From Candidatus Sulfotelmatobacter sp. (GTDB taxonomy: Bacteria > Acidobacteriota > Terriglobia > Terriglobales > Acidobacteriaceae): a DNA stretch of 9,135 nt. Location of the stretch: assembly GCA_030040725.1 (NCBI GenBank), contig JASHTD010000437.1, positions 1 through 9,135 on the forward strand, read 5' to 3'. Made by a program: the position numbers and the translations under genes. This document shows, one piece after another, positions 1 to 6,651 of this stretch. Each line of letters opens with the position of its first letter. The stretch's first letter is position 1. The notes below the pieces were generated by a model that saw nothing but the letters and a program-made list of their open reading frames with translations, was not told the origin of the DNA and made no database searches.

Positions 1-125
1 GAAACATGAAGTGCGCGGTTGGTTTCTGCGGACACTGTCAGTATGGCCCCTACTTCATTTGCAAGGACGGCCCTATCTTTGCCTATGATCGAGTGCGGCC
101 GCTGTTGGAGAAATATGAGCTCTAA
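1..125 (+). CDS. hydG: [NiFe] hydrogenase gamma (flavin/NAD(P)-binding) subunit, C-terminal fragment
   Basis: Only the last 40 codons lie in the window; the first complete codon is at 3 and the stop TAA is at 123-125. The visible peptide begins NMKCAVGFCGHCQYG and contains four cysteines in the pattern C-x4-C-x2-C-x7-C, the C-terminal [2Fe-2S] site of the ferredoxin-NADP reductase-like gamma subunit of sulfhydrogenase-type (group 3b) hydrogenases. In that family this subunit binds FAD and NAD(P)H and passes electrons to the small subunit. The fragment ends RPLLEKYEL. The stop lies inside the next gene, an 11-base overlap with the hydD start at 115, so the two are probably translationally coupled. 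The upstream neighbour in such operons is usually the beta iron-sulfur subunit, which would be outside the window. A related dihydroorotate dehydrogenase electron-transfer subunit has a similar cysteine motif, but the context settles the call. Confidence 0.88.
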   Translation, partial: NMKCAVGFCGHCQYGPYFICKDGPIFAYDRVRPLLEKYEL

Positions 126-903
126 GATCAGGCGTAAGCCACGGATTGGAGTCTTCAAGTTTGCTTCCTGCGACGGCTGTCAGTTGAGTTTGCTCGACGC
201 CGAGGATGAACTGCTGGGCGTCGCCGGAGCCATTGACATTGCATATTTTCCCGAAGCCTCTCGGGCCATGCTCCCGGGACCTTACGACATTGGATTGGTA
301 GAAGGTTCGATTACTACCTATCACGATGCCCAACGCATCCAGGAAGTCCGGCGAAAGTGCAAAACCCTGATCACCATCGGTGCCTGTGCCACGGCAGGCG
401 GCATCCAGGCGCTGCGCAACTGGAAAGATGTGGACGAATTCATTCGAGTCGTTTACGCGACGCCGAAATACATCAACACGCTGAAACTTTCTACACCGAT
501 CGCCGAACACGTGCCCGTGGATTTCGAACTGCGCGGCTGCCCCATCAACAAACACCAGCTGATCGAACTGATCACGGCTACGCTGGCCGGGCGCAAACCA
601 AATGTTCCAACGTACAGTGTCTGCATGGAGTGCAAGCGCAAGGGCAACATCTGCATTGTTGTCGCGCAAGGCGTCGCGTGCCTGGGGCCGGTGACGCAGG
701 CGGGTTGCGGCGCGCTCTGCCCGAGCTACGATCGAGGTTGCTATGGCTGCTACGGACCCATGGAGAGCCCAAATGCGGTATCGCTCAGTAATCAGCTCCA
801 CATACTCGGTCAGAACAATGCCGAGATTACGCGCGCCTTCCGTGGATTCAATGCCTGGGCCTGGCAGTTTCGCAAGGCGAGCGAAGAGAGTGAGCGGACG
901 TGA
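115..903 (+). CDS. hydD: [NiFe] hydrogenase small subunit, group 3b type
   Basis: This is the electron-transfer subunit (262 aa) of a cytoplasmic bidirectional NADP-linked hydrogenase. ATG at 115 is preferred over an in-frame ATG-like start at 19, because 19 would add residues that overlap the gamma subunit and have no family counterpart; a GGAG lies just upstream of 115. The proximal [4Fe-4S] ligands are visible: C19 and C22 (SCDGC), C91 (GACATAGG) and C142 (RGCP). Eight more cysteines (C170, C173, C180, C189, C198, C202, C209, C212) are enough for two further [4Fe-4S] clusters. There is no Tat signal and no C-terminal membrane anchor, so this is not a respiratory group 1 enzyme; the length matches archaeal HydD. 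The 3' end overlaps the large-subunit start by four bases (GTGA). Subgroup 3b rather than 3c or 3d is inferred from the preceding gamma subunit. Confidence 0.93.
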   Translation: MSSKIRRKPRIGVFKFASCDGCQLSLLDAEDELLGVAGAIDIAYFPEASRAMLPGPYDIGLVEGSITTYHDAQRIQEVRRKCKTLITIGACATAGGIQALRNWKDVDEFIRVVYATPKYINTLKLSTPIAEHVPVDFELRGCPINKHQLIELITATLAGRKPNVPTYSVCMECKRKGNICIVVAQGVACLGPVTQAGCGALCPSYDRGCYGCYGPMESPNAVSLSNQLHILGQNNAEITRAFRGFNAWAWQFRKASEESERT

Positions 904-2198
904 GCAAGCAACAGAGTAGAACGATCAAGGTTGACGTTTTGGCTCGCGTCGAGGGCGAGGGTGCGCTTTACGTCAAGCTCAAGGGCGATCAGGTTCAAGA
1001 CGTGAAGCTTAAGATTTACGAGCCGCCACGTTTCTTCGAGGCCTTTCTACGCGGCCGGCACTTCTCTGAACTTCCCGATATTGTGGCCCGCATTTGCGGC
1101 ATCTGTCCGATCGCATATCAGATGAGCGCGGTGCACGCCGTTGAGCGTGCTCTCGGCATTGCAATTGACCCCTCCGTCCGGCCGCTGCGGCGGTTGTTCT
1201 ACTGTGGAGAATGGATCGAGAGTCACACGCTGCACGTGTACATGCTGCATGCACCAGATTTTCTCGGTTATCCCGATGCCATCGCGATGGCGCGCGACCA
1301 TAAGGAAATTGTGCAGCAGGGCCTGCGCCTAAAGAAAGCCGGTAACCGGATCGTTGCTTTGATGGGCGGGCGGGAAATTCATCCCGTCTCAGCAGCAGTC
1401 GGCGGGTTCTATAAAGCTCCCTCCAAGAGTGCGCTGAAAGAACTTGTGGACGAACTCAAATGGGCGCTGGATGCCTCGCTGGCTACAGCCCGCTGGGTCT
1501 CGGGGTTCGACTTTCCTGATTTCGAGCAAGATTACGAATTTGTTTCCCTGTCCCACCCGGAAGAGTATCCGTTCAATGAAGGCCGGATCGTATCCAATCG
1601 CGGACTTAACATCGATGCGTCTGAGTATGAGGAGAATTTCACCGAGCAGCAGGTGCAGCACTCGAACGCGTTGCATTCTATTTTGCGCGGCGGCGATTCT
1701 TACATGGTCGGTCCCATGGCCCGCTTTAATCTGAACTTCGGCAAACTTCCCGAGATTGCGCAACAAGCAGCGCGCGATTGCGGATTGCAGGTTCCTTGTC
1801 GCAATCCGTTCCGTAGCATTGTGGTGCGGGCGATCGAGCTGGTTTTTGCCTGCCACGAGGCTCTGCGCGTGATCCGCGAATACGAGCCGCCTTCCGCGCC
1901 TCGCGCACCAACACTCGCGCGAGTTGCGACCGGGCGAGCTGCCACGGAAGCGCCACGCGGACTTCTTTATCATCGCTACCAACTCGATCAGGATGGGCTG
2001 ATCACTTCAGCGAAAATTGTTCCTCCAACTTCGCAGAATCAGAAGCGAATCGAAGAGGATCTCCGCTATTTTGTCAGCCGGGTCGCGACCCGACCGACGG
2101 AGGAGATCACTTGGAAGTGTGAGCAGGCGGTACGCAACTACGACCCCTGCATCTCGTGCGCGACCCATTTCCTCCGCCTGCACCTGGAGAGGGATTGA
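900..2198 (+). CDS. hydA: [NiFe] hydrogenase large (catalytic) subunit, group 3b type
   Basis: This is the catalytic subunit (432 aa) carrying the NiFe(CN)2CO centre that interconverts H2 with protons and electrons. The start is GTG at 900, overlapping the hydD stop; the Shine-Dalgarno is weak, which fits coupling. The N-terminal RVEGEG motif is followed by the L1 nickel motif RICGICP with C66 and C69. The L2 motif DPCISCATH provides C417 and C420, with H423 as the expected cleavage point. Only nine residues (FLRLHLERD) follow H423; this short tail would be removed by the maturation protease encoded directly downstream. A conserved EAPRG-type segment is present (TEAPRGLLYH). All four nickel-ligand cysteines are intact, so the enzyme should be active. 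The stop at 2196-2198 is one base from the protease ATG. Confidence 0.94.
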   Translation: MSKQQSRTIKVDVLARVEGEGALYVKLKGDQVQDVKLKIYEPPRFFEAFLRGRHFSELPDIVARICGICPIAYQMSAVHAVERALGIAIDPSVRPLRRLFYCGEWIESHTLHVYMLHAPDFLGYPDAIAMARDHKEIVQQGLRLKKAGNRIVALMGGREIHPVSAAVGGFYKAPSKSALKELVDELKWALDASLATARWVSGFDFPDFEQDYEFVSLSHPEEYPFNEGRIVSNRGLNIDASEYEENFTEQQVQHSNALHSILRGGDSYMVGPMARFNLNFGKLPEIAQQAARDCGLQVPCRNPFRSIVVRAIELVFACHEALRVIREYEPPSAPRAPTLARVATGRAATEAPRGLLYHRYQLDQDGLITSAKIVPPTSQNQKRIEEDLRYFVSRVATRPTEEITWKCEQAVRNYDPCISCATHFLRLHLERD

Positions 2199-2199
2199 C

Positions 2200-4170
2200 A
2201 TGCCCGTTCGTATCATTGGCTGCGGCAATTCCGATCGCGGGGACGATGCCGCCGGTTTGCTTGTGGCCCGCCGCCTGCGAACGCTAGGTGTCGAGGCCTG
2301 CGGTGTTCAAGTGATCGAACAGAGTGGGGAGAGCTTCTCTTTGCTGGACAGCTGGACCGGCTTTGAAGATGTCATTCTGGTGGATGCTACTGTCCCCCAC
2401 GGATTGCCCGGCAAAGTCCGGGTGTGGAATGCCCACGCCGACACGCTGCCTGAAGCTTTCTCTCCCTGCTCCACGCATGGTTTTGGAGTGCGAGAGGCGG
2501 TAGAACTGGCGCGCGCCCTGAACCGTCTGCCGCAGACCTTGCTGATTTACGGCATCGAAGGCAAGGACTTTAGTCCAGGCGCGTCACCCTCGCCAGAAGT
2601 CGAGTTCGCCGTGGAAACCGTGACGAAGCGAATCGTTATGCCGATGTCCAGCCCATTGATTCAGGCTCCGCAGAATCTGGGTTCACAGAATCTGCTTTTT
2701 GGTGCCGAACCTCAATCGTCGAGGGATCTGAGAGGCAAAATGTCTACCGAGAGTACCAGACGCGAGTTTCTGAAATTATGCACGGCTGGATTGGCAGCCG
2801 GCGCCGCTGCTGAATCTGCTCCAGCTTGGGCTTGGACAGGTTCGGCCAACCCCGGTGAGATCACAGTGTGGGTGAGCGATGAGAAGCGGCGATTCGAACA
2901 GGCTTCCCCGCTGGCATGGCGGCAGGGCGCTGGACAGCCTTCCGCGGAGATCATTGCTCTCGACCCTGAAAAGAAGTTTCAGGAAATTCTTGGTTTTGGA
3001 GCGGCTTTTACCGACGCAGCCTGTTACATGTTCAGTCGACTGCCCTCGAGTTCGCGCGAGAGTTTGTTCCATGAACTATTCCACCCGTCGGAGCTCGGAC
3101 TTAACGTCTGTCGCACCTGCATTGGAGCGAGTGACTACTCGACGGAGTTGTACAGTTTCGATGAAGGCGAACCCGATCCGGACTTAAAGCGCTTTTCGGT
3201 CGACCACGACCGAGCGTACATCCTGCCGTCGCTGCGCCAAGCACGGCAAGAAAACCCGGATATGTTTCTGTTTTCGACCCCCTGGAGTCCGCCCGGGTGG
3301 ATGAAGTCGAATGGTTCCATGCTGGGAGGCTGCATGGGCAAGAGGCACTATGCGAGCTACGCGCAGTACTTCTTGAAATTCCTGCAAGCCTACGCGGACG
3401 AAGGCGTCTCCATCCAGGCAGTAACTTCGCAGAACGAAGTGGACACCGATCAGGACGGTCGCATGCCGGCATGTCTGTGGGGTCAGGAGTATGAGATCGA
3501 ATTTGTGAAAGAACATTTAGGGCCAGTGCTTAGGGCGAATGGCATCCCTGCGAAAATCTGGCTCCTCGACCACAACTACAATCTTTGGGGAAGAGCGATT
3601 TGCGAACTCGACGATCCGGGCGTGCGCGAGTACGCGAACGCGGTGGCGTGGCATGGCTATGCCGGAGGCGCGAGCATGGCCTCGAAAGTGCACGACGCTC
3701 ACCCTGATGTTGAGATGCATTGGACGGAGGGCGGCCCGGATTACACCCAGCCTGATTACGCTACCGACTGGGCGAAATGGGGGCACGTCTTTACCGGGGC
3801 TCTCCGCAACTGGTGCCAGTCGATTACGGGTTGGAATCTTGCACTCGACGAGCAGGGCCGTCCTAACATCGGCCCGTTTCCCTGTGGCGGAGTCGTCACC
3901 ATCCACTCGCAGACCAAGGAAATCACCCGCAGTGGCCAGTATTGGGCCTTTGCTCATTTCTCCCGCCTGATTCACCGCGGTGCACACCGCTTCGATTCTC
4001 AGGGCGTTCTGGCGAACGTCGATCACGTGGCCTGCGAGAATTCCGATGGGCAGAGAGTCCTGGTTCTGAGTAATACCGCCGCAGCGCGTCCTGTGGTGCT
4101 GCGGATGGACCCGATGATGGCGGAGTTGACTCTGGAGAGCAATTCCTTAACTACGCTCACCTGGAAGTGA
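2200..4170 (+). CDS. Hydrogenase maturation protease reading continuously in frame into a GH30 glycosidase
   Basis: From ATG 2200 the frame stays open for 656 codons. The ATG follows GGAGAGGG closely and lies one base after the hydA stop. Residues 1 to about 145 are a HycI/HybD-type endopeptidase that trims the large-subunit C-terminus once nickel is inserted. The nickel-binding residues fall at family positions: D16 (SDRGDD), D62 (LVDAT) and H93 (CSTHG), and the fold starts with IIGCGNSDRGDD. Such proteases usually end near 150-165 residues. Here a Gln/Pro/Ser-rich stretch (about 147-180) leads without a stop into a Tat signal and a complete GH30 domain (181-656). A true fusion would place a Tat signal in mid-protein, where it should not work. 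Two independently started products, or a lost stop by mutation or sequencing error, are therefore as likely. The protease assignment is firm; the single-polypeptide reading is not. Confidence 0.7.
   Translation: MPVRIIGCGNSDRGDDAAGLLVARRLRTLGVEACGVQVIEQSGESFSLLDSWTGFEDVILVDATVPHGLPGKVRVWNAHADTLPEAFSPCSTHGFGVREAVELARALNRLPQTLLIYGIEGKDFSPGASPSPEVEFAVETVTKRIVMPMSSPLIQAPQNLGSQNLLFGAEPQSSRDLRGKMSTESTRREFLKLCTAGLAAGAAAESAPAWAWTGSANPGEITVWVSDEKRRFEQASPLAWRQGAGQPSAEIIALDPEKKFQEILGFGAAFTDAACYMFSRLPSSSRESLFHELFHPSELGLNVCRTCIGASDYSTELYSFDEGEPDPDLKRFSVDHDRAYILPSLRQARQENPDMFLFSTPWSPPGWMKSNGSMLGGCMGKRHYASYAQYFLKFLQAYADEGVSIQAVTSQNEVDTDQDGRMPACLWGQEYEIEFVKEHLGPVLRANGIPAKIWLLDHNYNLWGRAICELDDPGVREYANAVAWHGYAGGASMASKVHDAHPDVEMHWTEGGPDYTQPDYATDWAKWGHVFTGALRNWCQSITGWNLALDEQGRPNIGPFPCGGVVTIHSQTKEITRSGQYWAFAHFSRLIHRGAHRFDSQGVLANVDHVACENSDGQRVLVLSNTAAARPVVLRMDPMMAELTLESNSLTTLTWK
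2671..2694 (+). repeat. Pair of 9-bp direct repeats CAGAATCTG in the protease-GH30 linker
   Basis: CAGAATCTG occurs at 2671-2679 and again at 2686-2694, start to start 15 bases, in frame, so the linker reads QNLGSQNL. This is seen directly. It may be a small duplication in the region where the protease should have ended. An operator role is possible but nothing else supports it. Confidence 0.5.
2730..2735 (+). promoter_or_regulatory. Ribosome binding site deciding the internal GH30 start
   Basis: GAGAGG lies four bases before ATG 2740, with a GAGGG a few bases further upstream. The ATG is followed at once by a Tat signal sequence. Together these argue that ribosomes can start here, even though the upstream protease frame is open through the same point. 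The spacing is shorter than ideal. Confidence 0.45.
2740..4170 (+). CDS. Tat-exported GH30 family glycoside hydrolase (glucosylceramidase-like)
   Basis: This is the probable independent gene at the end of the continuous frame, 476 aa from ATG 2740. It opens with a twin-arginine signal (STRREFLKLC, then an alanine-rich hydrophobic stretch and AWA near residue 31), so the mature enzyme should be periplasmic or secreted. The catalytic TIM barrel shows the GH30 landmarks: QEILGFGAAFTDA near 81-93, STPWSPPGWMKSNG near 179-192, the acid/base E233 in SQNEVD and the nucleophile E330 in HWTEGG. The C-terminal part (about 385-476) looks like the usual beta-sandwich ending in ESNSLTTLTW. Family members retain stereochemistry and cleave beta-glucosyl, beta-xylosyl or related bonds; the substrate cannot be read here. 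The gene has no relation to hydrogenase maturation, which suggests it joined the operon by rearrangement. Confidence 0.85.
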   Translation: MSTESTRREFLKLCTAGLAAGAAAESAPAWAWTGSANPGEITVWVSDEKRRFEQASPLAWRQGAGQPSAEIIALDPEKKFQEILGFGAAFTDAACYMFSRLPSSSRESLFHELFHPSELGLNVCRTCIGASDYSTELYSFDEGEPDPDLKRFSVDHDRAYILPSLRQARQENPDMFLFSTPWSPPGWMKSNGSMLGGCMGKRHYASYAQYFLKFLQAYADEGVSIQAVTSQNEVDTDQDGRMPACLWGQEYEIEFVKEHLGPVLRANGIPAKIWLLDHNYNLWGRAICELDDPGVREYANAVAWHGYAGGASMASKVHDAHPDVEMHWTEGGPDYTQPDYATDWAKWGHVFTGALRNWCQSITGWNLALDEQGRPNIGPFPCGGVVTIHSQTKEITRSGQYWAFAHFSRLIHRGAHRFDSQGVLANVDHVACENSDGQRVLVLSNTAAARPVVLRMDPMMAELTLESNSLTTLTWK

Positions 4171-4191
4171 ACTGATTCCTAAGGAGTAAGA

Positions 4192-4299
4192 ATGAATTTG
4201 TCTTGTAGTTGGATATGGTCGGAGGAACTTCCAACCAAAATTCCCGCACCTCTCGAAAATCACCGGGGTGACTTGTGGTCTCCTTGGCGAAACTGTTGA
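4192..4299 (+). CDS. Possible 35-residue small protein or gene remnant
   Basis: An ATG at 4192 is preceded by AAGGAG (4181-4186) with a five-base spacing, one of the best Shine-Dalgarno sites in the window. The ORF starts MNLSCSWIWSEELP, ends DLWSPWRNC and stops with TGA at 4297-4299. It is rich in Trp (five) and has two Cys. Its last 40 bases overlap the 3' end of the convergent GMC gene. I recognise no family. It may be a real short protein, the 5' remnant of a gene that once followed GH30, or chance. Confidence 0.25.
   Translation: MNLSCSWIWSEELPTKIPAPLENHRGDLWSPWRNC
4217..4236. terminator. Possible stem-loop between convergent genes
   Basis: The 89-base gap between GH30 and the GMC gene contains GGTCGGA and TCCAACC separated by six bases. 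Read as minus-strand RNA this is a seven-pair stem with one G-U pair; as plus-strand RNA it has one mismatch. No clear T-run follows on either strand, so it is not a classical intrinsic terminator. The position at a tail-to-tail junction is the main support. Confidence 0.25.
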
Positions 4300-5942
4300 A
4301 CCAGATACTCGCTGGTGCGGAGTGTGAAGGCGAGAATGGAAAGCGTAGTCGTCTTGTCCGTGCAGTTCAAGAAAACGCTGGCGTCGCACACAAACAAATT
4401 CGCGACGTCGTGGGTCTGGCCAAAGCGGTTGGTAACAAATTTCTTAGCGTCATTCCCCATACGACAGGTGCCTGTCTCATGCAAGCTGTATCCAGGCGTT
4501 TCCGGTTCGTCGGCAGCGTATTCCAAAACTCCGCCGGCGGCGTGCAACACATCCGCGGAGGTCTGCTTAGCATGTTCGAACATCTGCAACTCGTTCTTTC
4601 CCCACTGAAAATGAATACGAGCCTTGGGAACTCCGAACGAGTCCTTCGCTTCCGGATCGATGTCCACGAAATTCTTATCGGAGGGTAAAGTCGGAGCCTG
4701 CAGGGTGAGGCTGACTGGTGTCGGATAGCGGCGCTTGATTTCGCGCTTGAATGACGCACCAAAACCTTCGATCTGATCGTAGTAGGAGGGAAACTCTGAA
4801 CACCCTCCATCGGGATACATGGAATAGCCACGGATAAACCTTTCTTGATGCGCGTGTTCCAGATTCTGCCAGCGCGGCATCCACGCGATCGAATTGGCGC
4901 CTACATTGTCCGGAAAGCTGGGCTGCCCAAGAAGCTGCGGCAAATAGCCACTGGCGGTGGTGGCATACAAGTGGTCGCAGAGATTGCGTCCCAATTGCGC
5001 GCTGGAATTAGCAATGCCATTCGGCCAATGCCGCGATTTTGAGTTCAACATGATCCGGGCGCTTTCGATACAGGATGCGGCTACGACCACCGCACGCCCA
5101 CGAACTTCATATTCCTGCCGCGATCCCCGATCAATGTAAGCCACTCCCGAAGCGCGCCCGTTTTCGTCCACAAGAATATTCTTGGCGACGGCATTCGTTC
5201 GTAGTTCGAGATTGCCGCTCGCCTCAGCCGCCGGGAGCAAAAACCAGGGAGAAGAAAAGAAGGCCCCTACTTCACAGCCAAAGGTGCAGTCTCCACAGAA
5301 GTGACAGGCAGGATGTCCCTCGTGCGCCACCGTGAGCTGCGCCAGACGATCCGGTAAATAGGGCACACCAACTTTTTCCGAGCCCTTCTGAAGAATCCAG
5401 TCAAGACATCTGAAATTAAACGGCGGCAGGTAAACTCCGTCGGGATTACTGGGACGGTCCTGCACGGTGCTGGCAACACCGATCATCTTTTCCACGCGAG
5501 TGTAGTAAGGTGCAATCTCGTCATAGGTGATCGGCCAGTCTGCATCATGTCCGTCGAGCGTGGCGGCCTTGAAGTCGATATCGCCGAAGCGGGCCGAGCT
5601 TCGTCCCCAAAAATTGGTTTTTCCGCCAACGGCGGAACAACGCGGCCACATCCACTTCGTGCCCGGCGCCGTGGTATAAGCGATGTCGTGTTCCCAGGCT
5701 CCCTTGTTGTACTCGGAGTCGAGAAAGTCGGGCATGTCCTTCATGCGCGTCTTGGGGTCGCCGAAACCTCGATATTTCATTTCCCATGGCATGCGGTGGT
5801 TGCGAAAGTCCTTTTCCGGATCAAGCCGCAGTCCGGAATTCAAAGCACAGACCTTGAGCCCAGCCTCGCACAAGGTCTTGATTGCCATGCCGCCTCCTGC
5901 GCCGGTTCCGATCACGATGACGTCGTAGATCTGTTTTGGCAT
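4260..5942 (-). CDS. GMC family FAD-dependent oxidoreductase (sugar dehydrogenase large subunit)
   Basis: This 560-aa flavoprotein belongs to the glucose-methanol-choline group, in the branch of gluconate/glucoside dehydrogenase catalytic subunits. ATG 5942 is chosen because AAGGG precedes it and MPKQIYDVIVIG begins just before the Rossmann motif GTGAGGG (residues 12-18). A longer start at 5996 would overlap the upstream gene. A cysteine motif, HPACHFCGDCTFGC (C213, C216, C219, C223), could hold an iron-sulfur cluster, as in FAD-glucose dehydrogenases. The catalytic histidine is probably H488 in HETGTCRMG. At the usual C-terminal Asn-Pro-Thr the protein has DKTTTLS (T531-T533). It has no signal peptide of its own and follows by ten bases a Tat-signal subunit-3 gene, so it is probably exported as a complex. 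In this family electrons normally pass to a cytochrome c, which is not in the window. Oxidation of a sugar at C1, C2 or C3 is plausible; substrate unknown. Confidence 0.88.
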   Translation of the reverse strand: MPKQIYDVIVIGTGAGGGMAIKTLCEAGLKVCALNSGLRLDPEKDFRNHRMPWEMKYRGFGDPKTRMKDMPDFLDSEYNKGAWEHDIAYTTAPGTKWMWPRCSAVGGKTNFWGRSSARFGDIDFKAATLDGHDADWPITYDEIAPYYTRVEKMIGVASTVQDRPSNPDGVYLPPFNFRCLDWILQKGSEKVGVPYLPDRLAQLTVAHEGHPACHFCGDCTFGCEVGAFFSSPWFLLPAAEASGNLELRTNAVAKNILVDENGRASGVAYIDRGSRQEYEVRGRAVVVAASCIESARIMLNSKSRHWPNGIANSSAQLGRNLCDHLYATTASGYLPQLLGQPSFPDNVGANSIAWMPRWQNLEHAHQERFIRGYSMYPDGGCSEFPSYYDQIEGFGASFKREIKRRYPTPVSLTLQAPTLPSDKNFVDIDPEAKDSFGVPKARIHFQWGKNELQMFEHAKQTSADVLHAAGGVLEYAADEPETPGYSLHETGTCRMGNDAKKFVTNRFGQTHDVANLFVCDASVFLNCTDKTTTLSILAFTLRTSEYLVQQFRQGDHKSPR

Positions 5943-5952
5943 AGGGCCCTTG

Positions 5953-6567
5953 TTACTGGGAAGGTGCAGGATGAAGATGGAGGTGTTCTGGATCATCCTT
6001 GTGGGGACAAGCGGGAGACTCGGCGTAGAACCTCAGGCCGGGAAAATCCAACTCCTTCAAACCGATTTCGCTGGTGTAAAAACCCATCACCGTATATTCC
6101 CGGACAAGATTGAAAAACTCCTGGCCAGGTTCATCGCCGGGCCGAAATTTCTTCCGGTAAGCGACAGACTCAAGAAGGGTTGTTTGCTGCTCAGGCTTAA
6201 GCGTTACAAACGATTTGCCCCAGGTCTTGTGGACCCGCATGTTCAGCCAACCCAGGCCGGAGCGGAAACGACGCTGTAATGCCGGATCTCGTGACACCAT
6301 GAGATCGACGAATTCCGAGACTCCTGCATCGCTTGCACCCGGCGTGTCATCTGCGGGAATGATCAGATCGGTGAGGCGCTCAACCATGGCGTATTCCGGC
6401 GCAGTAAAGAAGGACGGACGGTAGATTGCGGGTTTGATCTGCGCCAGTGGTTTGCCAATATGATTGCAGGCAAAGCTCCACTTGCTGAAACCGGGAAATG
6501 AGGCAACTCCGGCCGCCATCGCCAGAATGCGCAAGATTTCACGTCGTTCTATGCTCTGCCCGGCCAC
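5953..6567 (-). CDS. Gluconate 2-dehydrogenase subunit 3 family protein with Tat signal
   Basis: This small subunit (204 aa) partners the GMC flavoprotein encoded ten bases downstream. The start is GTG at 6567, with GAGG about eleven bases upstream. The N-terminus SIERREILRILAMAAG is a twin-arginine signal (R8, R9). Residues about 51-90 carry the family signature, with FFTAPEYAMVERLTDLIIP followed by TPGASDAGVSEFVD. The C-terminus is unusually polar: CPHKDDPEHLHLHP (187-200), with one Cys and four His that could bind a metal or a cluster. In characterised FAD-glucose dehydrogenases the gamma subunit carries the Tat signal and brings the signal-less flavoprotein across the membrane; the same is inferred here. 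The signal's hydrophobic part is short and could also remain as an anchor. Confidence 0.82.
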   Translation of the reverse strand: MAGQSIERREILRILAMAAGVASFPGFSKWSFACNHIGKPLAQIKPAIYRPSFFTAPEYAMVERLTDLIIPADDTPGASDAGVSEFVDLMVSRDPALQRRFRSGLGWLNMRVHKTWGKSFVTLKPEQQTTLLESVAYRKKFRPGDEPGQEFFNLVREYTVMGFYTSEIGLKELDFPGLRFYAESPACPHKDDPEHLHLHPAPSQ

Positions 6568-6615
6568 CTGTAACTTTACCTCAACCGCTTCCTCGTCGAG
6601 TGATACAAACCCGCA

Positions 6616-6637
6616 CGCCGCAACACACTCCGCGGCG
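6616..6637 (-). other. GC-rich intercistronic hairpin
   Basis: In the 84-base gap between the Gfo/Idh/MocA gene and the subunit-3 gene, CGCCGC and GCGGCG form a perfect six-pair stem around a ten-base loop. No T-run follows. It could stabilise mRNA or reduce read-through into the dehydrogenase genes, but in GC-rich DNA it may be chance. Confidence 0.25.
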
Positions 6638-6651
6638 ACAGCACGCGAACC

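Noticed and set aside
19..114. Longer N-terminus for the hydrogenase small subunit starting at 19
   Set aside because: This stretch is the out-of-frame reading of the gamma-subunit end with its [2Fe-2S] cysteines. ATG 115 has a Shine-Dalgarno and gives the family length.
73..801. 242-codon open frame on the minus strand opposite hydD
   Set aside because: The peptide has no recognisable motif and low-complexity Arg/Ala content typical of antisense frames in GC-rich genes; the plus-strand gene is certain.
1389..1982. 197-codon minus-strand frame opposite hydA
   Set aside because: It lies wholly inside a well-supported gene and shows no family features.
2017..2199. Extension of the protease frame upstream to 2017
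   Set aside because: It overlaps the L2-motif end of hydA, is Arg/Ser-rich and resembles no protease N-terminus; ATG 2200 starts exactly at the family's beginning with an RBS.
2657..2685. Possible promoter (TTGATT) before GH30
   Set aside because: No acceptable -10 hexamer lies at the right distance; the match is too weak to report as a feature.
5547..6113. 188-codon plus-strand frame across the GMC/subunit-3 boundary
   Set aside because: It is antisense to two well-supported genes and has no motifs or convincing start site.
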